Shown: positions 5,935-13,729 of the stretch, piece by piece
Numbering within the stretch: the stretch's first letter is position 1
Layout of the letters: the number at the start of each line of letters is the position of its first letter
NCBI GenBank assembly: GCA_035279545.1
Contig: DATEHM010000200.1
Coordinates: 1-13,879, forward strand
Reading direction: 5' to 3'
Length of the DNA stretch: 13,879 nt
Origin: Segetimicrobium sp035279545
Lineage (GTDB): Bacteria > Sysuimicrobiota > Sysuimicrobiia > Sysuimicrobiales > Segetimicrobiaceae
The notes under the pieces: model-generated
What the model saw: only the letters and a program-made list of their open reading frames with translations
Databases searched by the model: none
What the model was told of the DNA's origin: nothing
Made by a program: the position numbers and the translations under genes

Positions 5935-7239
5935 CTACCGACGCCCGCCCGCGCCGCTGCCTTCGTGCCGGGCGCCGGCGGTCACCCGGTCCTTAGGGGT
6001 CCCCGCCGGACGGTTCAGGTTGGACTGAGCCTCCCGGATGGTCGGAAGCGGTCCATCGACGGTCCAGTAGCGGGTCCCCGCGACGAGGAGCCGCTCCGCC
6101 GGGAAACGGGTAATGACCTCGCATCCGTCTTTGGTCACGACCAGCTGTTCCTCGATCCGCGCCGCGGACCAGCCGTCCGAGGCGGGCCAGAACGTCTCCA
6201 GCGCGAAGACCATGCCCTCCTCGATCACCTCAGGGTGATCCAGCGAGACCAGCCGGCTGAAGATCGGCTTCTCCCAGATGGAGAGCCCGACCCCGTGGCC
6301 GTACTGCAGCGCGAACGCGGCCTCCTCGTCGGCGAACCCGAACTCCTCTGCCTTGGGCCAGACGCCGACGACATCGGCCGTGGTGACCCCGGGGCGGATC
6401 AGGCTCAATGCGGTGTCAAGGTAGTCCCGGCACCGCTTGTAGGCGTCCACCATCGCCGGGGAGGCGCTGCCGACGCAGAAGGTTCGGTAGTAGCAGGTCC
6501 GGTAGCCGTTGTAGCTGTGCAGGATGTCGAAGTACGCCGGATCTCCGGGACGCAGCACGCGGTCGGTGTACACGTGGGGGTGGGGGTTGCAGCGTTCGCC
6601 GGAAATCGCGTTCACCCCCTCGACGTGTTCCGATCCCAGATCGTAGCGGACCTTGCTCACCAGACCGACGCACTCATTCTCGCGCATGCCCGGGCGGATG
6701 GCGCGGAAGAGCTCCTCGTAGGCGGCATCCACCATCATCACCGCCGTGGTGGTCAGGGTGATCTCGTCCTGCGTCTTGATCTTACGCGCTTCCTGCATGA
6801 GGAGCTGACCATCGACAACGGTGATCCCCTCCCGCTGCAGCGCGAAGAGCACGAGCGGCTCGATCACGTCGACCCCCAGCGGCTCACGCGCCAGGCCCCG
6901 CGCCTCGAGCTCGATGCGGATCTTGCGGGCGAGGTCCGCGGCCCGCTCCGGATAGGCGCCGCGCGACGTGGAGATCCCGGCCCGCGATCGCTCGCCGAGC
7001 CAGGGACAGTAGAGCTGATGATGGCGGGCCGCCGAACCGAAGTCCCAGAGAATCGGCTCGTCGTCTTGGGGCAACAGCGCGAAGCGGACCAGTTTATCCA
7101 TCGCCCAGGTCCCGATGTGGGTGGCGGTGATGTACCGGATGTTGTTCATGTCGAAGCAGAGGAGGGCGCCCAACTCCGAGGCCTTGAGCAGCCGCTTGAC
7201 CCGCACCAGCCGCTCGGTGCGGAGCCGCTCGAAGTTCAC
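5935..7239 (-). CDS. M24 (creatinase/prolidase-fold) peptidase-like protein with altered metal site
   Basis: From the GTG at 7239 this is a 434-residue protein with an N-terminal creatinase-like domain (NNIRYITATHIGTWAMDK near residue 32) and a C-terminal pita-bread domain. Classical M24 enzymes bind two metals with D, D, H, E, E. Here D238 (PAYFDIL), H315 (QYGHGVGL), E348 (FALETFW) and E363 (RIEEQLVVT) are in place. The second Asp, 11 residues after the first, is Cys249 (NGYRTCYYRTF), and the later conserved His is Trp (GLSIWEKP). It may be a peptidase, or an enzyme using the same fold for another reaction (creatinase, ectoine hydrolase and DddP lyase are precedents). GGGAGGAGCGG directly precedes the chosen GTG. 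A better RBS/ATG at 7288 is in another frame; see findings. It follows the nitroreductase gene and probably shares its operon. Confidence 0.85.
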   Translation of the reverse strand: MNFERLRTERLVRVKRLLKASELGALLCFDMNNIRYITATHIGTWAMDKLVRFALLPQDDEPILWDFGSAARHHQLYCPWLGERSRAGISTSRGAYPERAADLARKIRIELEARGLAREPLGVDVIEPLVLFALQREGITVVDGQLLMQEARKIKTQDEITLTTTAVMMVDAAYEELFRAIRPGMRENECVGLVSKVRYDLGSEHVEGVNAISGERCNPHPHVYTDRVLRPGDPAYFDILHSYNGYRTCYYRTFCVGSASPAMVDAYKRCRDYLDTALSLIRPGVTTADVVGVWPKAEEFGFADEEAAFALQYGHGVGLSIWEKPIFSRLVSLDHPEVIEEGMVFALETFWPASDGWSAARIEEQLVVTKDGCEVITRFPAERLLVAGTRYWTVDGPLPTIREAQSNLNRPAGTPKDRVTAGARHEGSGAGGRR

Positions 7240-7285
7240 CCGCTCCTCCCAGTCCACGGGTCTGCAGGCCAAAGGTCTTGATCCC

Positions 7286-7303
7286 CATCGCTGTCTCCCT
7301 CCT
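7286..7303 (-). promoter_or_regulatory. Strong RBS plus ATG out of frame with the M24 gene
   Basis: On the minus strand AGGAGG (7303-7298) is followed nine bases later by ATG (7288-7286). The frame starts MGIKTFGLQT and then runs one base out of phase with the M24 protein. Losing a single C from the CCC run at 7260-7258 would join it to VDWEERVNFERL of the M24 frame. This start probably belongs to the M24 gene and points to an indel. Confidence 0.5.
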
Positions 7304-7346
7304 GGAGGTCCGGCCCCCCTCAGGTGCGCCCTCTAGACCATGCCAA

Positions 7347-8622
7347 TCAAGACCGGCGACCCTCCCGTCCGACGGCGCCGAACGGGGGGAGCGAATCTTC
7401 GGGGGTCCGGCTCCACGGCCGGCCGAAGTAGTCCCGGTACACCAGCGCTTCGATCGGATCGCGGCTCCAGGGAACGCGTTCGGCGGGAACCCCGAACGGC
7501 ATCACCCCAACCAGATCCCACGGGCGCGGGCAGTCGATGAGCACTTTCACCTTCTCCTCGATCCAGTGCGTGATCAGGGTGGTCCCGAGTCCCAGTCCCT
7601 CGGCCATCAGCCACATGTTCTGGGCGGCCAACCCCCCCGCCAGCACGTGCGTCGCCTCGCCGTGGATGTGCGGCCCGCCCTTGGCCGGATCGGCGATGAG
7701 CGCGATCGCGGCCGGCACCCGACTCCACTCGGGGGGCTCTCCGCGTCCGCGCCGGTACTCCGGGAACCAGTGACCGGAGATCCACGGATTCGTCGGCCAG
7801 GTCCTGCAGGCGAGCCAAATGTGCGCGGTCGCGCAGGACCACGTAGCGAACCGGTTGAAAGTCGCCCGCGGAAGGCGCCCAGGGCGCCGCCCGCAGCACC
7901 TCGAAGAGGCACTCCGCCGGAACGGGGTGCTCGACGAACCGGGTGCTCCGGCACAGCCCGGTCATCGTCGCCTCCAGGGTGGGGAGCGGCACCGCCGCCT
8001 CACGCTCAATCAGGAGCTCAGGCGGCGCCGCAGCGCCGTGGCGCTCCGATGAGACGAGATCGCCCAGCGGCAATCGGGGCAGGGAGATCTCCAGGATTTT
8101 CGGGTTGATGCGCTTGAGATCGGGAGAGCCCACCCCCATCACCCCGATGGTGTCCCACTCAAACGGAATGTCCAGCAGCTGCTTCAGCTTCTCCTGTGAG
8201 AAGTGCGTGTACATCACGAGGGCCATCCCGTAGCACCGCGCGACCGGCGCCAGGTTCTCGGTGGCCGCGGCCATCGCGATCTGGTGGTTCCAGGTGTTGT
8301 GGATGTGGCGGACCCCCAGGGCGGCGTTCGCGCAGACAGCGATGCAAAGGGGCGTCGAGTACCAGGTCTGCACGTACCCGCGAAGCCCCGACGGCTTGAA
8401 CAGCCCCTCCCAGTGATTGGAGATGTCCTTCGACTCGCGGGTCAGCCGCTGGAGCTTCCGCTTGAGCGCGGGGTCGTCCAAGACGATGAACCGCACGGGG
8501 TAGCGGTCGCCCGCGGCCGGCGCCCATCGCGCCGCATCGAGAATCGCCTCGCGGGTGCCGGCGCCGACGGGGTGTTAGTGAAAGGCGCGCAAGGTCCGGC
8601 GCGTGAGCAGACCCCTGCGCAC
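7347..8622 (-). pseudogene. Tandem two-domain nitroreductase gene, interrupted by a stop codon and a frameshift
   Basis: Two nitroreductase-family (FMN-dependent NAD(P)H oxidoreductase) domains lie in one reading unit. Domain 1 contains LLTRRTLRAFH, then TREAILDAARWAPAAGDRYP and PVRFIVLDD. Domain 2 repeats this as GLCRSTRFVEHPV, LFEVLRAAPWAPSAGDFQP and PVRYVVLRD, then AAQNMWLMAEGLGLGTT. An in-frame TAA (8577-8575) falls between RAFH and HPVGAG. After LADES the frame breaks near 7787; the next frame continues PWISGHWFPEYRR. Domain 1 reads LTRESKDISNHW at the same place, so internal homology locates the break and suggests two missing bases in a C-run. The largest uninterrupted frame runs from a GTG at 8496. 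The GTG at 8622 is only a proposed start, with no clear RBS. If repaired the product would be about 425 residues. True decay or sequence error cannot be separated from this window alone. Confidence 0.75.
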
Positions 8623-8694
8623 ATCCGGGGAAGGGCTCAGGTCAAGGCGAGACCGCCACAACCATCGCTGTGCTCTTGTGAGTTTCACCGAGAA

Positions 8695-8717
8695 CCCCTC
8701 CCGGCCCGCCGGAGGGG
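8695..8717. repeat. GC-rich hairpin between the secreted-protein and nitroreductase genes
   Basis: CCCCTCC (8695-8701) pairs with GGAGGGG (8711-8717). On the minus strand the hairpin is followed by TTCTC, a weak U-tract, so it could act as a terminator for the gene at 8778-9377. The 155-base gap 8623-8777 holds this and the next hairpin and no gene. Confidence 0.35.
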
Positions 8718-8727
8718 CGGCGCCCCA

Positions 8728-8759
8728 CCGGCGAACCCCCAGGTGGAAGGGGGAGCCGG
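8728..8759. repeat. Two-stage GC hairpin just after the secreted-protein gene
   Basis: CCGGC (8728-8732) pairs with GCCGG (8755-8759). Nested inside, CCCCC (8736-8740) pairs with GGGGG (8749-8753). It begins about 18 bases after the stop at 8778 in the minus direction. Together with the hairpin at 8695-8717 it could slow or end transcription, but there is no proper U-run. Confidence 0.3.
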
Positions 8760-8777
8760 CGGCCGTGTCCGCGGGCG

Positions 8778-9377
8778 TTACGGAGAAGGTGCGGTGAGGA
8801 CGTTGACGACCGGCAAGACGGCCGGCACCAGGGCGTCGTGCAGGACTCGCTGGGTGAGGAGGGAGCGGGAGGTGCCGAGGCCGGACGCCGCCTGCCGGGT
8901 CTCCGCCACGCGGCGTCCCTGTGCCGCGTCAAAGACCTGGATGACGAGGTTGGCCTCGGCGGTCGGGGGGCCCTCCCCGTCGGGAGGGATCGCCATGCCG
9001 CCGCCCGCAGCGTCCACGGCCAGCAGCGGGATCCACCCCAGGATCAACGCATCGGCCCCCACCGCGCGCGCCAGCGCGCCCAGCCGATCGTAGTGGAGGA
9101 CGTCCACCTCCTGCCACCGCAGCGCCCCCTCCGCTCGTTCGATCGTCCCGCGAGGGATCATGGTAAACCGGCCGTCCGCCGCGCGCGAGAGCAGCACGGA
9201 AAGATCGTCGGCCGCAAAGCGCTCGGGGATGACGCCGACAAACATCCCCAGCGGGGTGGGAGCGTAGAAGTCCACGACCCCCACCGTTTTGACGCCGGTG
9301 GCGGCGCCCCCGGGCTCTCCCGACAGGGTGACCGCGCTCACGAAGACTGCGAGTGCCACGGCTCTTTTCCAGCTCAT
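8778..9377 (-). CDS. Secreted protein of unknown function, CsgG/LpoB-like look
   Basis: This 199-residue protein has a signal peptide (MSWKRAVALAVFVSAVTLSG..., cleavage probably near GGAA at 23-26) and no lipobox cysteine. The mature part begins VKTVGVVDFYAPTP, a beta strand of the type seen in CsgG/LpoB/FlgT-type domains. It continues with AADDLSVLLSRAADGRFTMI, a long amphipathic region, and LGALARAVGADALILGWIP, the 'lineage' of helix then strand that in CsgG-like proteins precedes the last sheet (LVIQVFDAAQGRRVAETR). I do not recognise the family with certainty. A periplasmic or surface role is likely. The ATG at 9377 has GGAGG seven bases upstream and overlaps the TGA of a 19-codon ORF. 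It is divergent from the ABC exporter pair, 198 bases away, which may or may not reflect a shared function. Confidence 0.75.
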   Translation of the reverse strand: MSWKRAVALAVFVSAVTLSGEPGGAATGVKTVGVVDFYAPTPLGMFVGVIPERFAADDLSVLLSRAADGRFTMIPRGTIERAEGALRWQEVDVLHYDRLGALARAVGADALILGWIPLLAVDAAGGGMAIPPDGEGPPTAEANLVIQVFDAAQGRRVAETRQAASGLGTSRSLLTQRVLHDALVPAVLPVVNVLTAPSP

Positions 9378-9433
9378 CGGCGACCCTCCGCACCAGGAGT
9401 CCTTTCCCTGCGTGCCGTCCGCTTCCCTGTCAT
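9374..9433 (-). CDS. Possible 19-residue basic leader ORF
   Basis: An ATG at 9433 with AGAGGA just upstream opens a 19-codon frame, MTGKRTARRERTPGAEGRR. Its TGA overlaps the ATG of the secreted protein (ATGA). The overlap and RBS are what a translationally coupled leader would show. The peptide has no known motif, and the frame is short enough to be chance. Confidence 0.25.
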   Translation of the reverse strand: MTGKRTARRERTPGAEGRR

Positions 9434-9527
9434 GGTTCCTCTTCCTTGCAACGGTTCTGCCACGCCCGCCGAACCCGCGCGGGGACCGCGCGCAGCGGGG
9501 GGGGACGACGACCGGCCGGGCGCGGAG

Positions 9528-9536
9528 TGGTATAAT
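9528..9536 (+). promoter_or_regulatory. Extended -10 promoter of the ABC exporter operon
   Basis: TGGTATAAT is a perfect extended -10 (TGnTATAAT) in GC-rich surroundings, 39 bases before the ATG at 9576. No good -35 is seen 16-18 bases upstream (GACGAC-like), as is usual for extended -10 promoters. The start would be near 9543, giving a leader of about 33 bases with TAGGAG as RBS. Confidence 0.7.
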
Positions 9537-9575
9537 CGCCGGTAACGTCCCCGGTCACTGACCCGTAGGAGCCTC

Positions 9576-11333
9576 ATGCTCAGCCAACGATTCTGGGAGT
9601 ACATCCGCCGGCACCGCCGCGCATACCTGTGGGGGTACGCGGCGGTGCTCGCATCGATCCTCATGGCCCAGTTGTCCCCCTGGGCGCTCAAGCTCGCGAT
9701 CGACGGCATCCGTCAAGACGTGTCGAGCGCGCGGCTGCTCACCTACGCGGGCGTCCTGGTGCTCCTCGCGTTGCTTGAGGGGGCCTGCAACTATGCGATG
9801 CGCATCCAGATCCTGGGTGCGGCGTACCGGATGGAGGCGGAGCTGCGGCGGGACTACTTCGCGCACCTGCAGCGGATGCACCTGGGGTTCTTTCAGACGG
9901 CGAAAACCGGAGACCTGATGGCTCGAGCGGTCAACGACATCCGGGCGGTCCAACGGTTCGCCGGGGTCGGCTTGATGCGGTCCTGCCATACCACCGTCAT
10001 GCTGGTCGTCTCCGTGGCGTTTATGTTCTCGATCGACGGCCGACTGACGGTGTGGACCATGACGGTCCTCCCCATGGTCACCGTGCTCTTCGTGGCCCTC
10101 GGGCGGGAGATTCACCAGCGGTTCGACCGCGTGCAGGCACAGTTCAGCGCGCTCTCCACGCGGGCGCAGGAAAACTTCAGCGGCATTCGCGTCGTCAAGG
10201 CCTTCGCCCAGGAAGAGGCCGAAACCGCCAGCTTCCGCGTCGAGAACGAAAAGATCGTGGGCACCAACCTGATGCTGGCGAGGATTCAAGGAGCGCTCTG
10301 GCCGTCGATCGGGCTTATCCTGGGCATCGCGGCCGTCCTGCTGCTGTGGCAGGGAGGAAGCGACGTCATCCGGAGGCGGATCACGCTCGGCCAGATGGTG
10401 CAGTTCTCCTATTACCTGGCCCGGCTCAGCTTCCCCATGATCGCGTTGGGATGGGTGACGAACCTCTGGCAGCAGGGGCGGGCATCGATGGAGCGGCTGG
10501 ACGAAATCTTCATGCGGTCTCCACAGATCGCGGACGCCCCGAACGCCGTCGTGCTCGACGCCCCGCAGGGCCGGATCGAGTTTCGCGACGTGAGCTTTGC
10601 CTACGGCACGACGCCGGTGCTGCACCACATTACCCTCTCCATCCCCGCGGGGAGCAGTGTTGCGATCGTGGGCCCCACCGGGGCCGGGAAGAGCACGCTC
10701 GTCAACCTGATCCCGCGCCTCTTCGACGTGACCGACGGACAGGTGCTCCTCGACGGCCACGACGTCCGCGAGATCGCCCTCCCGTCGCTCAGGCAGGCGA
10801 TCGGCATCGTCCCGCAGGAAACCTTCCTGTTTTCCGACACGCTGTCCCAGAACATCGCCCTCGGCGACGCGGGGGCCACCGAGGCCGAGATTGCCGACGC
10901 CGCGGCCGTCGCCGGGATCGCCGGGGATGTGGAGGAGTTTCCTCACAAGTACGCCACGGTCGTGGGCGAGCGAGGGGTGACCCTGTCCGGCGGCCAGAAG
11001 CAGCGGACCGCGATCGCCCGGGCGCTCCTCCGCGATCCGAGGATCCTCATCTTGGATGACGCCCTCAGCAGCGTGGACACACATACCGAGGAGGTGATCC
11101 TCACCGGCCTCCGACGGATCAAAGCGTCGCGGACGGTGATCGTCATCTCGCACAGAATCTCCACGATCCAGGACGCCGACCTGATCGTGGTCCTCGACGA
11201 GGGGCGCATCGTCGAACAGGGCAGGCACGCCTCGCTGCTCGCGCAGGGAGGGCTCTACGCCAAGCTGGTCGAGAAACAGCTGATCCGGGACGCCCTGGAG
11301 GCGGAGGATCTGGTGGAGGACCCGACGAGATGA
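9576..11333 (+). CDS. ABC exporter half-transporter A (degenerate ATP site)
   Basis: This 585-residue protein is a type IV ABC exporter subunit. A six-helix membrane domain (about 15-310) is fused to an ATPase domain (about 335-570). Walker A is GPTGAGKST (366-374). The Q-loop lies in GIVPQETFLFSDT. The signature LSGGQ (470-474) is canonical, and the H-loop histidine is H526. The Walker B motif reads ILILDDALSSVD, so the catalytic glutamate is Asp495. An Asp there is the mark of the degenerate half in heterodimeric exporters such as TM287/288, BmrCD and MdlAB. The protein should pair with the next gene product and export drugs, lipids or peptides; the substrate cannot be read. It starts with a TAGGAG RBS after an extended -10 promoter and overlaps the next gene by ATGA. 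Confidence 0.93.
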   Translation: MLSQRFWEYIRRHRRAYLWGYAAVLASILMAQLSPWALKLAIDGIRQDVSSARLLTYAGVLVLLALLEGACNYAMRIQILGAAYRMEAELRRDYFAHLQRMHLGFFQTAKTGDLMARAVNDIRAVQRFAGVGLMRSCHTTVMLVVSVAFMFSIDGRLTVWTMTVLPMVTVLFVALGREIHQRFDRVQAQFSALSTRAQENFSGIRVVKAFAQEEAETASFRVENEKIVGTNLMLARIQGALWPSIGLILGIAAVLLLWQGGSDVIRRRITLGQMVQFSYYLARLSFPMIALGWVTNLWQQGRASMERLDEIFMRSPQIADAPNAVVLDAPQGRIEFRDVSFAYGTTPVLHHITLSIPAGSSVAIVGPTGAGKSTLVNLIPRLFDVTDGQVLLDGHDVREIALPSLRQAIGIVPQETFLFSDTLSQNIALGDAGATEAEIADAAAVAGIAGDVEEFPHKYATVVGERGVTLSGGQKQRTAIARALLRDPRILILDDALSSVDTHTEEVILTGLRRIKASRTVIVISHRISTIQDADLIVVLDEGRIVEQGRHASLLAQGGLYAKLVEKQLIRDALEAEDLVEDPTR

Positions 11334-13153
11334 GCCTCCATTTCCAAGAAGACGACATCCTCGGAAAGACCTACGACGCGAGGCTGATCGGGCGGTTGCT
11401 GGGATACGTGCGCCCGTATCGCGGGGTGACGGGGCTGGCCGTGGCCCTCCTCCTCCTGGCGGCGGTCACCGATCTGGTGGGCCCCTACCTGTACAGGGTC
11501 GCGATCGATCGGTACATCGTGCCGGGGGCGGAAGGTGGACCCACGGCGGGGGATCTGCGCGGCGTGGCGGAGGTCGCCGTCCTCTACCTGGCCATCCTCG
11601 GGGTCGGGTTCGTCGCCCGGTGGCTGCAGAGCTACCTGATGCAGTTCGTCGGGCAGCGGGCGATGTACGACCTGCGGATGCACATCTTCCGGCACGTGCA
11701 GGAGCTGCCGATCGGGTTCTTCGCCCGGACGCCGGTGGGCCGGCTGCTCACCCGGGTGACGAACGACGTCGACGCCCTGAACGAACTGATCACGTCGGGG
11801 GTCGTGGCGATCTTCGGCGATGTCGCGACGCTGTTCGGGATCATGGCGGTGATGTTGTGGATGGACTGGCGGCTGGCGCTCGTGGTCTTCTCCGTGCTCC
11901 CGCTGGTCTACGTGGTCACCGACCAGTTCCGCCGGCGCGCGCGGGACGCCTACCGAGCCGTGCGCACCCGCCTCGCGCGGATCAACGCGTACCTCAACGA
12001 GCAGTTCATGGGGGTGACGGTCGTTCAGCTGTTCACGCACGAGCGCGAGAGCCTGCGCACGTTCGAGACCCTGAACGACCACTACCTGGACGCGAGCCTC
12101 TCCGCGACGCGCAACTTCTCGCAGTTCTACCCGGCGATCCAGGTGGTGGGGACGGTCGCCGTCGCGCTGCTCCTCTGGTATGGGGGAGGGCAGGCCGTCC
12201 GGCATGCCGTGACGCTGGGGGTCCTCGTCGCCGCGCTCCAGTATGCCGACCGCTTCTTCGAACCGATCCGGGACATCTCAGACAAATTCAACATCTTCCA
12301 GGCGGCGATGGCATCCTCCGAACGCATCTTCCGGCTGATCGACGAACCCATCACCCTGCAGGACCCCCCGGACCCCATGGCGCTTCCTCGGGTGGAGGGA
12401 CGGATCGAATTCCGGGACGTCTGGTTCGCCTACGAAGAGGACGAAGGCTGGGTCCTGCGGGGGGTGTCCTTCGCCATCGAGCCCGGGCAGACCATCGCCG
12501 TCGTCGGGCACACCGGGGCCGGGAAAACGTCGATCATCAACCTGCTGATGCGTTTCCACGATCCGCAGCGGGGACAGGTGCGCATCGACGACGTCGATGT
12601 GCGGCGGGTGCGCCAGCGCGACCTCCGCCGACACATCGGCCTGGTGCTGCAGGACGTGTTCCTCTTTTCCGGCACGATCGCGGACAACATCCGGCTGGGC
12701 AACACCGGGATCAGCGATGAGCAGATTTGCGAAGCCTCCCGGTACGTCGGGGCCGACCGGTTCATCGACGGGCTGCCGCAGGGTTACCAAACGGAGGTGC
12801 AGGAGCGCGGCGCCCGCCTTTCCGTCGGGCAGAAGCAGCTGATCGCGTTTGCCCGGGCGATCGCCCAAAACCCGGAGATCGTGCTCGTGCTCGACGAGGC
12901 GACGAGCAGCGTGGACGCGAACAGCGAGGAGCTGATCCAGCAGGCGATGGCCACGCTGCTGCGCGGGCGGACCTCGATCATCATCGCCCACCGGCTGTCG
13001 ACGATCCAGCACGCCGACCGGATCATCGTGCTGCACAAGGGACGGATCGCCGAGGAGGGCACGCACCGCGAACTGCTCGCCCGTGAGGGGATCTACGCCA
13101 AACTCTACCAACTGCAGTACAGGGACCAGGAACGCACGAACCGATCGGCGTAG
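11330..13153 (+). CDS. ABC exporter half-transporter B (catalytic ATP site)
   Basis: This 607-residue partner has a membrane domain at about 20-335 and an ATPase domain at about 360-600. Walker A is GHTGAGKT (393-400). Walker B is VLVLDEATSSVD with catalytic E523, and the H-loop is H554. The signature is LSVGQ (497-501) instead of LSGGQ. Pairing Walker A/B of this protein with LSGGQ of subunit A forms the competent site. LSVGQ with Asp495 of subunit A forms the degenerate one. This is exactly the asymmetry expected of a heterodimer. The segment VTNDVDALNELITSG in the membrane domain and the FMG..VVQLFTHERE stretch are family-typical. Its ATG overlaps the first gene's stop, so equal amounts by translational coupling are expected. 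A GC hairpin follows at 13238. Confidence 0.94.
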   Translation: MSLHFQEDDILGKTYDARLIGRLLGYVRPYRGVTGLAVALLLLAAVTDLVGPYLYRVAIDRYIVPGAEGGPTAGDLRGVAEVAVLYLAILGVGFVARWLQSYLMQFVGQRAMYDLRMHIFRHVQELPIGFFARTPVGRLLTRVTNDVDALNELITSGVVAIFGDVATLFGIMAVMLWMDWRLALVVFSVLPLVYVVTDQFRRRARDAYRAVRTRLARINAYLNEQFMGVTVVQLFTHERESLRTFETLNDHYLDASLSATRNFSQFYPAIQVVGTVAVALLLWYGGGQAVRHAVTLGVLVAALQYADRFFEPIRDISDKFNIFQAAMASSERIFRLIDEPITLQDPPDPMALPRVEGRIEFRDVWFAYEEDEGWVLRGVSFAIEPGQTIAVVGHTGAGKTSIINLLMRFHDPQRGQVRIDDVDVRRVRQRDLRRHIGLVLQDVFLFSGTIADNIRLGNTGISDEQICEASRYVGADRFIDGLPQGYQTEVQERGARLSVGQKQLIAFARAIAQNPEIVLVLDEATSSVDANSEELIQQAMATLLRGRTSIIIAHRLSTIQHADRIIVLHKGRIAEEGTHRELLAREGIYAKLYQLQYRDQERTNRSA

Positions 13154-13237
13154 ACCCCCGGGCGGCCCGATCCGCTCCGGCGCGGGCGGCGCGGAGAGGC
13201 GCCGTCGCGCCCCGAGGCGAATGAGCAGATACCCGAG

Positions 13238-13258
13238 CCCGCCGGATCCGCCGGCGGG
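13238..13258 (+). terminator. Hairpin after the ABC exporter operon
   Basis: CCCGCCGG (13238-13245) and CCGGCGGG (13251-13258) form a perfect 8-bp GC stem with a five-base loop, about 85 bases after the stop at 13153. Only TCC follows, without a U-run, so termination efficiency is uncertain. The gap 13154-13350 has no gene. Confidence 0.4.
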
Positions 13259-13350
13259 TCCACCTGGCCGCACAGCACCGGGCGTCCTCCACACACGCAC
13301 GATGGACGGGCGCGGACCGGCATCCGCGGAGAGATTGGAGGGAAGTCACC

Positions 13351-13701
13351 ATGGCGACAAGCCCGCTCGCCGATAAGAAGTGTGTCCCCTGCCTGGGGGG
13401 CGTCCCGCCCCTGACGGCGGCGGAGATCGCGCCGCTGCTGGCGCAGCTCGACGGCTGGCAGGTCGAGGACCACAAGAAGCTTGTGAAGTCGTTTAAGTTT
13501 CAGAACTTCGTGCAGGCGGTTGATTTCGTGAACGCGGTCACCGCGGTCGCCGAGGAGGAACAACATCACCCGGATCTCTACGTCCGGTGGGGGGAGGTTC
13601 GCGCCTACCTCTGGACCCACAAGATCGACGGCCTCACCGAGAGCGACTTTGTGATGGCCGCGAAGATCGATCGAGTGTACACCACCCGGCGGCAGCGCTA
13701 G
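13351..13701 (+). CDS. phhB: Pterin-4a-carbinolamine (4a-hydroxytetrahydrobiopterin) dehydratase
   Basis: This 116-residue protein dehydrates 4a-hydroxytetrahydropterin so that the cofactor of phenylalanine hydroxylase-type enzymes can be recycled. The family pattern fits in full: E68-x3-H72-H73-P74, then x5-W80, x9-H90, x8-D99. H72/H73 and H90 are the catalytic histidines. The N-terminus carries KKCVPCLGGVPPL with C11/C14, a feature of many bacterial members. The length is normal. The ATG at 13351 has GGAGG upstream (TTGGAGGGAAGTCACC). It precedes a fumarylacetoacetase-family gene by 28 bases on the same strand, which suggests an operon and possibly phenylalanine/tyrosine catabolism. No phenylalanine hydroxylase is in the window, so this link is inference. 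Confidence 0.93.
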   Translation: MATSPLADKKCVPCLGGVPPLTAAEIAPLLAQLDGWQVEDHKKLVKSFKFQNFVQAVDFVNAVTAVAEEEQHHPDLYVRWGEVRAYLWTHKIDGLTESDFVMAAKIDRVYTTRRQR

Positions 13702-13729
13702 ACGCTCGCGCACAGGGGGGGAGAGACGG

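Noticed and set aside
5965..7281. A 438-codon plus-strand open frame opposite the M24 gene
   Set aside because: It is an antisense shadow without RBS or recognisable domain; the minus strand encodes the M24 fold.
9555..11228. A 557-codon minus-strand open frame opposite the first ABC gene
   Set aside because: Its His/Asp/Arg-rich composition is that of an antisense reading of an ABC gene, and the plus strand has all ATPase motifs.
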